Below are positions 10,846 to 24,900 of a DNA stretch of 64,000 nucleotides, in pieces. The position numbers were made by a program, and so were the translations under genes. The stretch's first letter is position 1. The number at the start of each line of letters is the position of its first letter. Location of the stretch: contig CM023540.1 in NCBI GenBank assembly GCA_013350335.1, positions 44,127,222 to 44,191,221 on the forward strand, given 5' to 3'. The notes beneath the pieces were generated by a model. That model searched no databases, was not told the DNA's origin, and saw nothing but the letters and a program-made list of their open reading frames with translations. This DNA comes from Chimonanthus salicifolius (taxonomy: Eukaryota; Streptophyta; Magnoliopsida; Laurales; Calycanthaceae).

Positions 10846-12944
10846 ATCTAATTCTATCAATGTTTTTTCTCTCTCTTTATTTTGAAGGGTTTATTAAACA
10901 TGTTGTCTTTCTTTCTGCAAAAGCAATGTCATATTTTTATTGGGATATCAGATAATGATTTTGGTTCTGTATTATCATTTATCGAAATTTCGAATCAATT
11001 AGGTCAATTAAGTTTTGGAAAAATGCTACGTATCCGAATCTGTCTCCCAAATTTGTTTCCTATTAAGTTTCTTTTCAAAAAGGTTCATAGTCTTTCTTTA
11101 AAATGATACATGCAAACTGCGTTTTTAAATCCGTTTTAAATAAAATAGAAAAACATTGAAATGATTTATTATATAGATTAAGAAGAATCTAAAAATTATG
11201 TTACAGTAAGACAGAGGGATTTAAGTCTAGGCCTGTAAATGGATCCAAATCTGGTTCGTCCGTCGGAGTCCAGATCAGGATCCAATAAGAAAAGAGTTCT
11301 TACTGTGAAATCCAGTGAACCCGATATGAATGGAGTTCCATGATATCGGTATGGTCTACAATGTTTTTAAATTTACTATGATTTTATCGTCAATGTACCA
11401 ATTGCCGTTAATATCCTGAATTTATCGGCATTGCAGTAAATTCTTGATAAATAGTAATGTCGCAATAATATCTCGATTTATTTTATTAATATTTTTATTT
11501 ATTATATATTTATTATTTTTTAAATATTAGATTTTCCACGAGAGTTTCTTGTTAATTTCCCGGTAAAAAACTAAGAATTTGAAAATATTCCGATATTATC
11601 AATCGTCGCTAATATTCCAAGAACGGTATTTGTTTATATGTTCTTTATTAACCGTTAGATGCTGTCTGGAATTGTTAGATATCTTTGAAATTTTGAATCT
11701 ATAATTCCAATTCAAATTGAATTGGTGAGATGAGAATTGGCTTCTTTTGTGGGGAACTATTTTGGCATTTGCGCATTAAGAAGTGGAAATGAGTTAATGG
11801 GTCACTCAGTGGAGAAATGGTTTAGGTCCAATTTCTGATATTTCATCGAAATTGGTGGATCAATGTATCATGACCTTAACAACATTTCAGAGATAAATTC
11901 TCACTAAAATATTACTATTTGAGATTTTATTCTTTATTTAAAATAAATTAAAGGAGTCTAAAAAATTAAAAGTATCTTCTTCTATTCAAAAAATAAAGAA
12001 AAATTATACATGTCTCAAGAATTATTCGGTTGGGTCTAGACATTTTGATCAAAGAAAGAAAATATCTTAAATCTTCAGCTGTACCTTCTATTCATCCATA
12101 CCGATCTCTCAAATATAAAAGCAGTCCGAAATTATTTGTTTTAATGTATTAATAAGGATGTACTTAAACTTTTTTTTTCCAAAAATTGATAGAATAGAAT
12201 AAAAGAAAAGAATTTACGTAGCCGACCTCAAATAGATAGGATAAGTGGCTTTCATGATGATATTTAAAATATTTTTCTAAAAAGAAATATATCATTAAGG
12301 TTTTATGGAAAGTACACTCTAAAATTCCTACTATTTCGATATTTCATGTGATCTATTGATATTTTGGGGTATATAAGGTATAAGAATGGATAGGGGTACA
12401 TGTGTTTTTTACAATAAAGGAGACAGAACTTGTCATTTTGTCCACTTGTAATCATCTAAACGGTAAAAAGATATACTTACATCCCATAAAAAATACCAAT
12501 GTTATATACTTATATTTTTATCCAACAAATACCCAGATGTAAATTTTCATTAGATGATACTCTTTATAAAACAAATTCCACCGATCCAAACAGAAGCAAG
12601 GAAAATACTGGCCTCAAGTGTTTGGAAATCATACCTGCTCCACTTATGTGGGTGCACCGAGATGTTGTCCTTTCTGACTTTTTTTCTTTCTTTGTATTTG
12701 TTGGGCAGCAAGAGATAGTGAGATTGGTTGGACCATTGCTTTCATCACTCACTAGAGAATGAATAGCTCCACTCACCACCCATTTTCATAGCTTTTGAAA
12801 ATCCTTTCCAAACCACACTTATCCAAAACCATGCAATCCTTTTCTTTTATAGATGTCAAATGGTTTTCATCTGGGTGAGTCAATATTTGAAATCACACTC
12901 TTTCCTTCTCACATCCATCTATTCACAGTAAATTAAATCTTTAA

Positions 12945-13115
12945 TTTTATTTTATTTTTAATTTATATATGAGAAACTGTGGAAAACCCAGTGTAAAACC
13001 CCACAGGTGATATCCACTATCCTTGAGATACACAAGATTAAGCTATGGAGGTTCAAACTTGACATCTCCAGTTTCCTAAAACGAGAGGTTAATCAGTTGA
13101 ACTACACCTTTGAAT
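12945..13115 (-). mobile_element. tRNA-derived SINE, minus strand
   Basis: On the minus strand it reads GGTGTAGTTCAACTGATT (degenerate box A), then a degenerate box B (AAGTTTGAACCTCC), then a family-specific body and an A/T-rich tail (AATAAAATAAAATT). Same family as the SINEs at 39172-39352 and 45740-45906. Confidence 0.75.
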
Positions 13116-13601
13116 TGAAAATCTGTCCAAACTGACCTCATTTTAACCAATTGACCTTTGGACCTATAAAAATCACGACTTCTCAAATTCAATAAATCTG
13201 AATTTTAGTGACAAATTATCGTAAAAATACCTTTAAAATTTATCTGTCTTCCTGTATTGGAACCAATCTATGTAAACTCTATAGGATCAAGCTATCACTC
13301 ATTGTCACTTCATTACCTAAATGGTGTAACTTTTGTCTTGGCCAAGGCAATTGAACAGTTCAACCCAAATTTGAATAGAGTGTCCTTAATTCCTTATTGG
13401 GGGTGTATGCATTAGGAACAATGTACTTTTCATATATGTGACATCACTAGTCACCACTCACCACCATACCATCTACATCTGTTGCTTTCCCTTTGGAGCT
13501 GTACTGTATAGATTTTGAGCTTCAATAAGGTCTACAAATCTTTGACACTAGGACCCCTCGTAGAGACAGAAAAGGAGCAATGGGCCTTTATTTGTCAGAA
13601 A

Positions 13602-14013
13602 TAGAGGTGAAACTCGGGTAGGGTTTTGGCTCGAATCCAGCATGACCCTAATCCGAAAATTATGCGGGTCAAGTTATTAAAGTCAGGGTCAGCGGGTCAG
13701 GTCGAGTTGAGAAATCAGAAACCCGCATTGAATTCGGGTCAGGTTGGGTTGAAAGATTTTTAAGTTAACCCTGACCCGACCCAATCAAACCTGACCCAAC
13801 TCAGGTAAAAAGTAGGCTAAAGTAGGTTCAAAATAGTGGGTCGGGTCGGATTTTCGGGTTGAGTCAAGGTTACAATTCGGGGTCAAGTCAGATCAAGACG
13901 TCCGGGTCAAAAGTTCGGATCGGATAGGATTCCATATATTAGTAACTCGGATCGGGTTGAGCTTTAAAAAACCCGACCCGGCCCGACCCGGCCCGGCTTG
14001 ATTTCAGCCCTAG
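13602..14013. mobile_element. hAT-type MITE, about 410 bp, target duplication GTCAGAAA
   Basis: Starts TAGAGGTGAAAC and ends in TTTCAGCCCTAG, which read inward gives TAGGGCTGAAA. GTCAGAAA flanks it at 13594-13601 and 14014-14021. The interior is a dense set of short GGGTC/GACCC motifs. The exact end could be one base off. Confidence 0.7.
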
Positions 14014-14477
14014 GTCAGAAATTTTGAACTGAAATCTAAAATTCAATTGACATGTATTCACCAGTTCAAATTTTAGATTTACTAAGATTAGCCCCATTGA
14101 AAATCCAGTATTCTTCGACCAAAATTTCATATTATAGCCAAAAATAAATAAATTTAAGACATGCTGGCCAAATATGGTATAGGAACATCATTGTTGATTG
14201 ATAAAGCAAAGACCTAATGACACAGAAAGCATGACCCTGAGAATAAGTATTGGGCCACCTTCAAATTGGGTCTACATCTGAGTCAAGTCATTTGGAGTCC
14301 AGATCCACATTGCCTTGGACATGATGCCACATATTTTATTTTTAATAATATTTATGCAAGTAGATTATATACGTTACATGAGCATCATATATATTTACCA
14401 TCAATCTTTCATATGATACATATAAATACATTGTTAGTATAAAGATCATGCACTGGCTTATGTTAATGTTGACTAAT

Positions 14478-14655
14478 TCAAAGGGGTTAGAGTGATGGTC
14501 AGAAACCTACTTCAGGGAGTGAGAGTCAGGAGTTCGATTTACATTTCACTTTAAAGACCACTCCCCGTAGAGTTATCTAGTATATGTTGGTATGAAGGGT
14601 TACACATGCATCGAGGATTATTCAGGTGCTCTAAGAACTCTGAACACTATCATAA
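14478..14655 (+). mobile_element. SINE with poly(A) tail
   Basis: Same family as the SINE at 29577-29791: head aaaggggttagagtgatggt, box B-like ggagttcgattt, the shared block actccccgtag, cacatgcatcgaggattatt, and an A-tail of about 15 bases. Confidence 0.7.
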
Positions 14656-15860
14656 AAAAAAAAAAAAAGTGTGCATGCCAACTAGTATGACGACTTTTGT
14701 TAGAATTGAATATGGACCTAAATAATGACCTAGCGGCCATCAACAACTATCCATGTCATGCACCACCTTTTTTTACAACATGGGTATCTCTACCTCTACC
14801 CTATCACGCATAAACATTAGAGGTGAGAGCAATACTATGGATATGTAAAATTATCCACAAGTCTCGTATATTAGGTTATCCCGTCAACCACTTTTATCTG
14901 TTCGAATTGTCTCCGATTGTAATAATTTTATAAAAATTGTCATTAAACCGTTCAATAATTTGAATTCATTAATTAACTCTGTTGAGCAATTCAAGATTTT
15001 CATTCTAACTTACTAACCTTATTCAGCAGTTTCCACCTTAGCAACTTAGCACTTTAGTAATCTAAATTAAACAACATCCTTATCTTAGCACTTAAGCAAC
15101 TTATCAACTAGTAACGTCATATGTTAGGATTTAAGCAACCACACATTTCAACAAATATAATTTAGCATCTCAATACTCTACAGAACAGCAACTCATTTCA
15201 ACCAAAGTAGATTTTAGTTTTGAAACTTAAAATACATTTTATACTATATCTATAAAACAAAATAAAAAAATACAGATGATATAGTTATGAAACTTGGGTA
15301 CCATATTGAATAAAATTAAGACATAATAATATAGTTAATATTAAAAATTAGATTTTTTTTTATATTTTTAGTCATTTGATATAAAAACTAAAATGAACAA
15401 TTGATGTAGAAATCATGAAATTAAAAATTTTAAGAACTTTTACAACAATCTATCTAGTTTGAACCAATTCATCACAAACGAAACTTAGAGATACGTGAAA
15501 TGATTATGAAGCTTGCCTACCATCTTAAAAAAAAATGATATTTTAATATACTTATTTATTAAAAAAGACTAGATCTATTCTAAATCTGTAACTATATCAT
15601 GGCTTGAAAAATGCATGGTTAATTTAGAAACCATAAAGGTTCAAAATTCAAGAGCGTTTTGAAAAAATTAAAAAAAACACTATTATCATTAGTGGGCTAC
15701 TCTATGAGGTGCGCACAAGCGTATAAATCGGTGGAGAATTGTCATTCTTTACAAAAAGATCTAATTGAACCTATCATTATTTAAAAATTAAAAAAAAATG
15801 TAATATGCACCTAATCTCATTTATTAACTTTGAATACTTGATGCATTTTGAGACCGCATA

Positions 15861-16073
15861 ATAATTCTAATTATTTTGTTATTTTGAGATCCGGAAGTGT
15901 CCACATTGGTCCCCAGGGTGTGTGAAAACTCTCCAGTCTGCACACACCGAGTAAATCTGCAAGGAGTGGCACTTCATTAGAGTTACTATAGATTGAACCC
16001 AAGACCTCAATCTTGAAGTCTTATGTCTCAACCACTAGATCAACCCCTTGGGGTTAGGATAATTCTAATTATT
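15861..16073 (-). mobile_element. SINE with perfect 15-bp target-site duplication
   Basis: ATAATTCTAATTATT stands at 15861-15875 and again at 16059-16073. The minus-strand SINE between them starts CCCCAAGGGGTTGATCTAGT, has box B-like GGGTTCAATC and ends in an A-rich tail next to the left duplication. Its head is related to the 29577-29791 copy. Confidence 0.85.
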
Positions 16074-16437
16074 GGTAGTAGTATTCCATAATTCCATGGC
16101 ATTTAACCAACAAACATTTTATATCTGATTGTTGGAATCATCAAATGGGGCACAAAACATGAAAAATAGTGATTAATAAATTTGAATTCTCAAAGGTAAT
16201 ATTAACCCATTTTTCAATTAGTTAGGCTAGGTCATTTGTTTAATGCATAGGTTAGGTTCGCCCAGCCTCTTTTATAGACGGGTTGAGTAACCCATTTAAG
16301 ATGATTTAGTTGGGGCAATCAATTTAACAAGAAAAATTCTCAAATAAGCCTTACTATAATAAAGTTAAATTGGTTTTACATGTGGAGCTCATTTTTTAAT
16401 AAAACAAAAACTCAGACCTCAACATCTCTGAGATTAT

Positions 16438-17004
16438 TTACAGACCCTGAAAAACCCCACCAACATGAGGGTGTGGGAAAAAGTCCCACATCGCCCATGA
16501 GGTAGAGGGGGTGTGGGGTTATAAGAGGGTACTCCCCTCTCCTTAGTACAAGGCCTTTTGGGCCTACTCTTGTGGCCAGGCCTAATGCAAAGTCGTGTAG
16601 GCTGCCCCATGTAAGGCCCAAAACAGACAATATTGTGCCGAAGGGACAGGTTGTTACATTTAGTATCAAAATACGGTTCAACACTCGGACTGTGTGAGCC
16701 CTCTACCCTTCTGTATAGTTTTGCTTATGTAGACCCCTTGTCAGTGTGACGTGACAGAACTGGAGACGACCCTGCTCTTAAGGGGGGTGGATTGTAGCAC
16801 CCCACCCACATGGGGGTGTGGGAAAAAGTCCCACATCGCCCATGAGGTGGAGGGGGTGTGGGGTTATAAGAGGATACTCCCCTCTCCTTAACACGAGGCC
16901 TTTTGAGCCTGGTCTTGTGGCCAGGCCCAATGTAAAGCCATGCGTGCCACCCCACGTGAGCTCTAAAACGGATAATATTGTAGTTGAATGGACGGGTTGT
17001 TACA
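16438..17004 (+). mobile_element. TRIM element with two LTRs and a 134-bp interior
   Basis: LTR1 is about 16438-16658 and LTR2 is 16793-17004. Both contain gtgtgggaaaaagtcccaca, a ggggttataagagg block and aggcctttt, and end GGTTGTTACA. After LTR1 is tttagtatcaaaatacgg, a decayed initiator-Met primer-binding site. Before LTR2 is a purine tract (ttaaggggggtgga). Same superfamily as the array at 9361-10112 but a diverged subfamily. Confidence 0.8.
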
Positions 17005-18912
17005 GACTCTAATATTTACCACTCACTAAAATCATCCATTGTTGAATTCAGATACATATTTTTCCAAAAAAAAATTCAGATACACCATAATAAATGGCCA
17101 CTTAAGAGACCCTAGAGAGTGATAGGCTCACAAATAGTTGATTTTGTTGTCTATCATTTTATCAAGAAGTGTTATTTAAGACAAATGGATTCTTGACTTC
17201 TTTTTTGTCCAAAGTGGACACACCATGCATAATTGATTCAACATTACCATGACGATGTTGAGAGCATCCGATTATTCCTCATCAATGCATGGCTGCTTGC
17301 ATTAGGTATAGGTCAAATGATATCAATCAAGGAAAAAAAAATAAAGTGTAGGACCCACTTTTTCTATGATAATGGTCCTTGAGTGTATAGCCCAACAAAA
17401 GGCATCTTATTTGATCAATGAATTCATATTTTAAAGCACAAGAAATCAAAGAACAACAAATTAATTTAAAATAATTCAATTTGGAGAGCTTAAAATCATC
17501 ATGACTTGATAGAACTAATCAACTGTGATTCTTGATAGGCCCTCCCTTTTTGCCAAATCAATCACTATAGGTCATGGCCCTTACATAGAGGTGGTAATGT
17601 CATGCAAAAATAGATAGATTATTCCTTGGTGGTGTTAAAATTGTTGTTGTGTTTGCAAAAATAAAGATATTCTAACAGGGAGTCACCCACATGAGGGAAG
17701 TGGCATCTTGGAGAACAAGAACTCTAAAATCATAAATTCAGTTCATTGTGTTGACATATAATATAGTGTCTCAATTTAGATCCCAATAGATGACACAGAA
17801 TGGTATAAAGTAGGCAAAGTCACCAATCTTTTATTCCAAGAAAGAAGCAAAAATCAAATATGATTGATTCATCAAGGTCTGATATAATGCCATTGGGAGA
17901 TGGAACAGAGAATTACCATTATAAGATGACAAAAATTAGGACAGTGGAGAAATGGGTGCATTCCCCTCTTTACCAGATGGAAAGGAACTGTGCTCATATG
18001 AGAATCTGCACCCTACCCTAATCTACTGATGAGATGAGCTACACAGAAAAGCCATATACCAAATAAATAAACAATAAATAAGGTATCTCATATGGTGGAA
18101 CCCTCAACCCTAACAATTCTTTTTTTTTTTTTTCTTTTTACCAGCAAAAAAAATAACAAAAAAGAAAATGAAGCCACTACATATTCACAGCTTGAGTCAT
18201 AGGCCAATATAAGAGCAGACCCAGTTGTGTAACTTGAGCTGACTTTTTTCTCCTGAAGAACAATATTTCCTCTTTCCTGAAAGCCCAAATGCTCAATTCG
18301 TGTATACAAGGAAAGTATTTCCTGAAGGTGAAAGATTATTACTTTTAAGAAAAGCGTCGTCACTTCGATGCATCCAAACAGAACCTAGAGTGAAAAAAGA
18401 TGGTCTCTGAAGAACAAAATGGAACTCTTGCTTGTTCCCGTCATATTATGCAAAAATGTGGTCATAATGCTCAGTTTGGAGAGCAAATAAGCATAATTAA
18501 AATAGATAAAATTAATTGAACAAAAAGGAAATAAAAATGGAAATAAAACAATTCGTCATCGTATACGATAAAAATGCTAGTTGTATGTTGGAGTTGCCAT
18601 TGACTTTGTTTCAGGTCAAATATAAAATGAACAAATCACAAGTCACTCTTGTATAAAGTGAAAAAAAAATCAAATTCAGGTAAACTTTGACCTCACAAGC
18701 AAAATCATTTGTGGATGCATTTCCCTCATACAAACTATATCAAGCAGAAATTTCAGAACACATAGGAACAGCAGCACGGAGACAAGTTCATAAAATTAAA
18801 AAAAATTAAAAAACTCTTACAATAAATCACAAGATCAAGTCTATGTTTCATGATGACATCCACTCTCTCACTTACATACAAAATCTGTTTGTGCACTCCA
18901 TCAAGCAAGCTT

Positions 18913-21900
18913 TTAAAACACTTCAGCCATTTTGCTTGCAAGAACACGTTCACGTCTTTCAATGTATCCAAAAGGGAACCAACCTGCTTTCCCCTTGCAT
19001 TCACCTTCAGCCCAACCATTACACACCTGAAGAAAGAAGATAATGAGGAAATCTTTCCATAAAAGGTGAAGATAACGAGGTCCAGAATATTGTTTACATA
19101 AAAAAAAAAAAAAGGAAAGAAGCGCTCCCAAGTAATAATTTGCAAAAAGACTAGTGAACTATGAAAATTGAAATACAAATGGAAATTGAGATCTCAAAGT
19201 AACTAGAAATACCCATACAGCTCCTGCTTTGCTAACCATATTTCCATAGTAACCATTTTAATTCAATAAGTACATATCAATTGCAGATTAATGTTCAACA
19301 ATGCACTGTAGGGGCAGGGCCTACTAATGGTGATGGTGATGGATCTGTTTGAAAGACCTTTCAACGTACCCATGTCAATCACTATTAGTAAGCCCTACAT
19401 GGGCACACACACCCTATTACCATGTGCACTTGCACTGTAATTGGTTACTTCTGTACTTGAAAATTCCAAGTTCACATAAAAGAGATCTTGAAATAAATTA
19501 AATCGATATTTTAGTAAATACAAGCTGCATTTTGTAGCCACCATTTACTTCATTCTACAGATTCTCCCACTTCTTTTTTCCAAAAAACAGTCAGTTCTCT
19601 AGATCTCACTCCATTTCTTTTTTGGAATACAACATTCCCATTCCATTTCTGCTATCACTTCTCAAATACCAGCCTCAGTTTTCATCAAAGTTCTGAAACT
19701 TTAATTGTTGAGGACCAGCTAACATTGTTAGAAAGGTGGGACGTAAGGTAGAAGGACAAATTCTTAGTGGTGTGTTTTTTTCCTAACAGTGGCTTGATTA
19801 AAGAATTAGGTCCACCATGCATTTCATCCTGAAAGCATTAAGCCTTCCATTTCAAAGTAGCCTTTCAGAGTTATACTCTCCCACCAATCCATTTGAAGCC
19901 ATCTTCGTCAGTTCAAGTTCATATCAATTTAAGCGACAACATCAAAATTCTCAACAAAAGATCTAGATGTAGGGACATTAATGGCCCTAAATCCCAACCC
20001 CAACATAGGGACATTAACGGCCCATATGGTTTAAAACTGCTTTACTTGGTAAAAGTCTGACTAAAACCACAAACTTAAATATTGAAATTTAAAACCTTAA
20101 TTGGGTTATTCCTATCATGAATCTCAAGAGAATAGAGAATCATGTTAATACCTTGTAAGAGTTTCTAGTTTCAATAATCAAGCAAATCAGGACCCCATCA
20201 TAATGGAACAGCCCACATCATCAAGCATGGAGCCAAAATCCATTTCAAGGAAGCAAGAAAAGGACAGAAGTGGCCACTTTTGGCTGGTCACCCAAATAAA
20301 GGTCACCTATGGGGCCCTGGTAGCTGTTACCCAGCAAGTTGCAACCAGCAAAACAAGGGTCTGGTCATGCACCCCTCATAAATAAAAACCTCCTACTACC
20401 CCACCTTCCATAAAGAGGATGTGATCTGGAGCATCCAAAACTATTGAACAGAGCTCCATACTCTCACCTGTTTTCTTCTCTAACGATTCTTGGGTTGGTG
20501 TGAGGGTCCATCTCTTAAAGAACCACCTCTCATCCTAGGAAAATCTTTAGGTTTTCATAGTAAAGGAAGAGGAATTGATCAGCAACTTACAGGTACGTTC
20601 CTGAATGGCTAAAGATTTTTCCTTGTTTTATTTTTTTATTTTTTAAGACCAATCCATGGGGCATGTGTAAACTTCCCTATCGACACACACCAGGTAAAAC
20701 TCCGGAGAGTGACACTTTAGGGGAGGGGGCATTGAATTCAAGACCTCCCACTTTTAGAGGTGGGTTCTTGGCCATCACTCCAACCCCATTGGATTGATTT
20801 TTCCTGGTTTTCTCTAGGGAAAATGCACCCCAAGCTGGTGAATCAATCATCCATGGAAAACTTGAATCACCGAATATTTGAAATCCACTAATTTGAAGGA
20901 TTCTCTATCCTCAGGTGAGTGGCAAATCTAAAAATCCATGGCTTGCAGGATCCCAAACGATAATAATAATAAAAAAGCCACTGAGCAGATGAGCAGATTT
21001 GCCTTGTAAAATTCTTATAAGGCCTATGTTTTTGCTAGCTTTGGGTGCTGACAAGTTACAGGTTTAGGCATGGTCAGGCATGAATTACTAAACAATTGAT
21101 ATGTGAGGGATAGGACATTGCAACAAGAAATAAAAAAGGAGGTTTTGGGATTCCAATAATGGTCCATCAAAGCAGGTCTCTTCGATGGCTCTACGTCATT
21201 TGCAGGTGTCCGTTGTACAGGTTTGAGAAGGGTTTGGTTGCATTTTATTTATTTATTTATTTATTTATTTATTTTAAAGGAAAGGAAGGGGAAGAAGAGG
21301 AGTGAGGGGGAAACAACTTTTATTCAAAAAGCAAGAAAGGTACAAGAAACAATGGCCCAGTGAGAGGCTGGCCAAAAATCTTTATACCAACATACGCTAG
21401 AAGCCAGAGGTGCGACTATTGCGTACACCTTTACAGTTGTAACTAAGTTCTTTCCAACTACAATTGAACAAAGACACATCAAAACCAAGAAAAGAATCAG
21501 CAACCATTGCCCATTCAATAATATTAGACTTGATCTTCGAAACAAAGGCCTTCCTTGACTTTGCCTTGTCTTACAAAAATTCTTCCATTTCTCTCAAACC
21601 AAACAAACCATAAGAAGGGCACAGAAATCATTCTCCATAAGGCCTGGATTTTCTTCAGGAAAGGACCTGAACCCCATTCAGGGAAAAGAGCCGACAAAGA
21701 GGAGGGAATTACCCAAGAGAAGGATAAAGGGAAACAAAATGATAGCAAATGGAAAAATCAAAGGGACAATGAAGGAACAAATGATCAATGGTCTCCTCAC
21801 TCCTCCAACGAAGAAAGTGCTTTTGTTCCTTGTCTTGCCCAAAGGTTTCCTTTTTCCATCTATTGATATTTTCTTTCACATGTCGCATTTTTTCCGAATT

Positions 21901-24900
21901 TGAATGTTGCCTACCCTGGACATCACATTCCTCCCACCAAGAATTCACCAAAGGTAAAAAATTCTAATATTACAGCCAATCATTCTCGAATCTTAACAAA
22001 GAAGGACCAGTTACCATACCTCCCAGATAAAGCACAATAGGGGAGTGATCTGATAAGATTCTTGGATTGTCCTCCTGGCCATTTACCATTTACCGTACCA
22101 GCGAATCTGGGTGTTTCTAATCCAATTCATCTGAAAGAAACGGTCAAGCTTTGATTTTATCGAGGAAGTTTACCCATTTGACCAGGTGAATTTGCATCCA
22201 AGAATTGGAGGGCCCACAAAATTGCATTCAGAAATGAAATCTAACATTCTTCTCATACTCATTGTGGATTGTCCTATTGATTTTTCTGAAGCAAAACTAG
22301 GGTGTTAAGTCTCCTCCTAAAACGATGGTACCAACTATGCTCCGGCTGAAGATTGTAATTCCAGCCACATGACCTCCCTATTTCTGTAGTGTGTCAGATC
22401 ATAGGGAAGCACAGAAATCTACAGAACACGCTGTGATTCTGAATTCTATAGCCAACGCATAGGACGCCCTATTGCCAATTCCAAAACCAACTCTTCCAGG
22501 TCCAGATTGTCCATATAACTCCTCATAGACCTGCAGAATTGTTAAACCTTGACCCCCACCCCCCCCAACCAACAAGATATCAAAGTGTTGTCGAAAGGCC
22601 GATCCCTCTTGGTTTCTTGTAACAGAACTGAGATCAGATGTTTTTGCTGAATGATATCCCTCAAAATTCCTATCTTTTCTAGGCCACCAAGGCCCCTTAC
22701 CTTCCAGCTTAGAGTCTTCATCACTTCTTTAGAATCAAAATGCAAACCCAAATGCCGAATGAAAAAAAAAAAAATTCATTTACGTCACTTCCCCGTCATA
22801 ATTCAGAGAGATAGATAAACCCTTCAGCTCCCTTACACCTTTAATCTGATTTTTTCTTCTTGAAATCAGGCATACCTATTTTTCCTGCACATCAGTAATT
22901 GAAGATGAGAAAACTTCACTATTGGTCTCCACTAAAGGACCATCTCTCCCAGTAGCTATAGTGGAGCCCACCTCTTCCAATAAAATTGGTCTTTTAAATT
23001 GAGAGCTACAACAGTTGTCCTCAATATCACCATCCCCCAAACCCTTGGACCAATTGGCAGAGACAGCGGCTTCAGAGGCAGTGGCGTGGAATGCATCCCA
23101 ATCGTCAATAGTGCCGCCATCCTGCCCATCCGGAATATGTGGATGCATGGAAGAAGACAGAAAGGCAGAAATGACAGGAAAATTCTAGAGCATAGTAATA
23201 AATATAAAGAAAGAGCTCAAGCAAAGCAACCGCTTTTAATTGAAGAAATCTACCCATGCTATCCAACTAATTATTTTCTTCCAGAGAAGCTCTAAGGAAA
23301 CGGAGGTATACATTTCAAGTGAAGAGACTGCAAATTTATCATGGACTGGGCCCCACATGGTTGGGTGGAATGGATTGTGGATTTCATGGATGTCATAATT
23401 CAATAGAAACTCCACAACTTGATCATCACAACATTGTGAGATGGGCCATGAAAAATAAATGACTTGTAGAAATCAAAATTTTAAAATCTAAAATCACAAA
23501 GCTAAAATAATCAATGAGGCTCAAATTTTACACATGCAATGTCTTTGTTATTTTCTGTATATTTCATCAGAAAATATATGGCTCACTATAATATTTAATG
23601 AATAGCCTCCCTCGATAGGGAGATCCGAGAAGTTTCCCTAGAGTTTTTCTTTCTTCTAATTTTATTTGTTCTATTAAAAACACAAAAAGAAAGTAGACAT
23701 AATAAGTTATAAGTGGACGAAATTTCATCCATAAACTCAAATTTTAGCCACTTAATCTTAATGGTCAAAATCACCGGTCTCTCTCTCTAAAGAGGTGGAT
23801 TGTGCATCTAGGAATCCAACATGATCTAGATCTAATACTTGAGACAGGTGTGGATGTGGATTTGCCCTCATCCAATCTGAATCTAACCCATTTACAACCC
23901 TAGATCTGAATCAAAATCCATTTGTAATCTAGATCAGAATCTACAAGCAATAGTGCAATCACAAACCATCATAACTCCGACAGTAATCCATCATGATTCA
24001 GATCAAGATCCATATGCAATCTGGATCTCACCGCAAACAAGTGAACCAGTTTGGTCAAACAATGCCATTGAAGTAACAGAATCTGTAATGAGGAAATTTT
24101 CCACTTTGTAAAAAAAGGATCAAATAAGTACCTTTCTAATAACAACATAGTCACCAACTGATAAGTTTAACTCCACATCTGATTCAGCTTGATATGATTG
24201 TATAACCTGCAAAAATAGCATTTAAAATAAGAAGGTTGGATAAAAAAATCATTCTAAAACTGAATCAGTCCTGTATTTCTATTGCTGGGGGGAAGAGAGA
24301 GAGAGAGAGAGAGTACCTCTCCCAAAAAGTATCCCATAGAGTCAGTTGATCCATCATATGTTTGGGCAGCAAAGATACCATTGACTTCTTCATATGATGG
24401 AGGAGGTGGTGGAGGGCTGTCCACAGCTGGGCTAGGAGAAGCTTCAATTCGTTGGCGCTCTGAAACCATCTGCAAAAGGAAAGATTGGAAGTTAAATTAC
24501 TGCAGGTATCAAAATCATAAATAGCAAACAAGTACAAACTATTATGGGAGTAGCTAAAAGGCTTAAAAACAAAATTCATAGCTGTTGCATCAACAGAACT
24601 GCATTTTTTATTTTTTTGAAAGGCAAAGGAACTACATGTACCTCCCCTTCCAGCTGATCAAGCATCTGTAGAATTCTCTGATGATAAGTGCGTTCCGATT
24701 CAACCTTAAAACAATAAATTTCCAATTTTAATACCCGTATCCATGAAATGCAACCACAAAGTCGAAGAAAAATTACATAAAAATCGAAAACAAAGGTTAC
24801 CATGGCAATGAGTCGCTGAAGTGTTAACCGTTGCTGTTGGGCTTCAACAGCAGCCATCGCCGCCGCAGCTTCCTTGCCCAATACACTCATGTTTGACTTA

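Larger units (their letters stand above)
6035..18912. other. Intergenic region between the SH3P2-like gene and the subtilase gene; no gene recognised
   Basis: About 12.9 kb without an exon I can support. It contains two clusters of TRIM LTRs, three MITEs, three SINEs and microsatellites, listed separately. Between them (6305-8000, 11000-12900, 14700-15850 and 17010-18090) is AT-rich sequence with no clear structure. The part just below 18913 should be the 3' UTR of the SH3P2-like gene, but I could not fix a poly(A) site. Confidence 0.6.

Noticed and set aside
11230..11340. MITE start taggcctgtaaatggatcc
   Set aside because: The matching right end and a target duplication were not found.
18088..18363. 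91-aa frame downstream of the SH3P2-like gene
   Set aside because: Contains a poly-Lys/Phe run from homopolymers and no recognisable domain; likely 3' flanking DNA.
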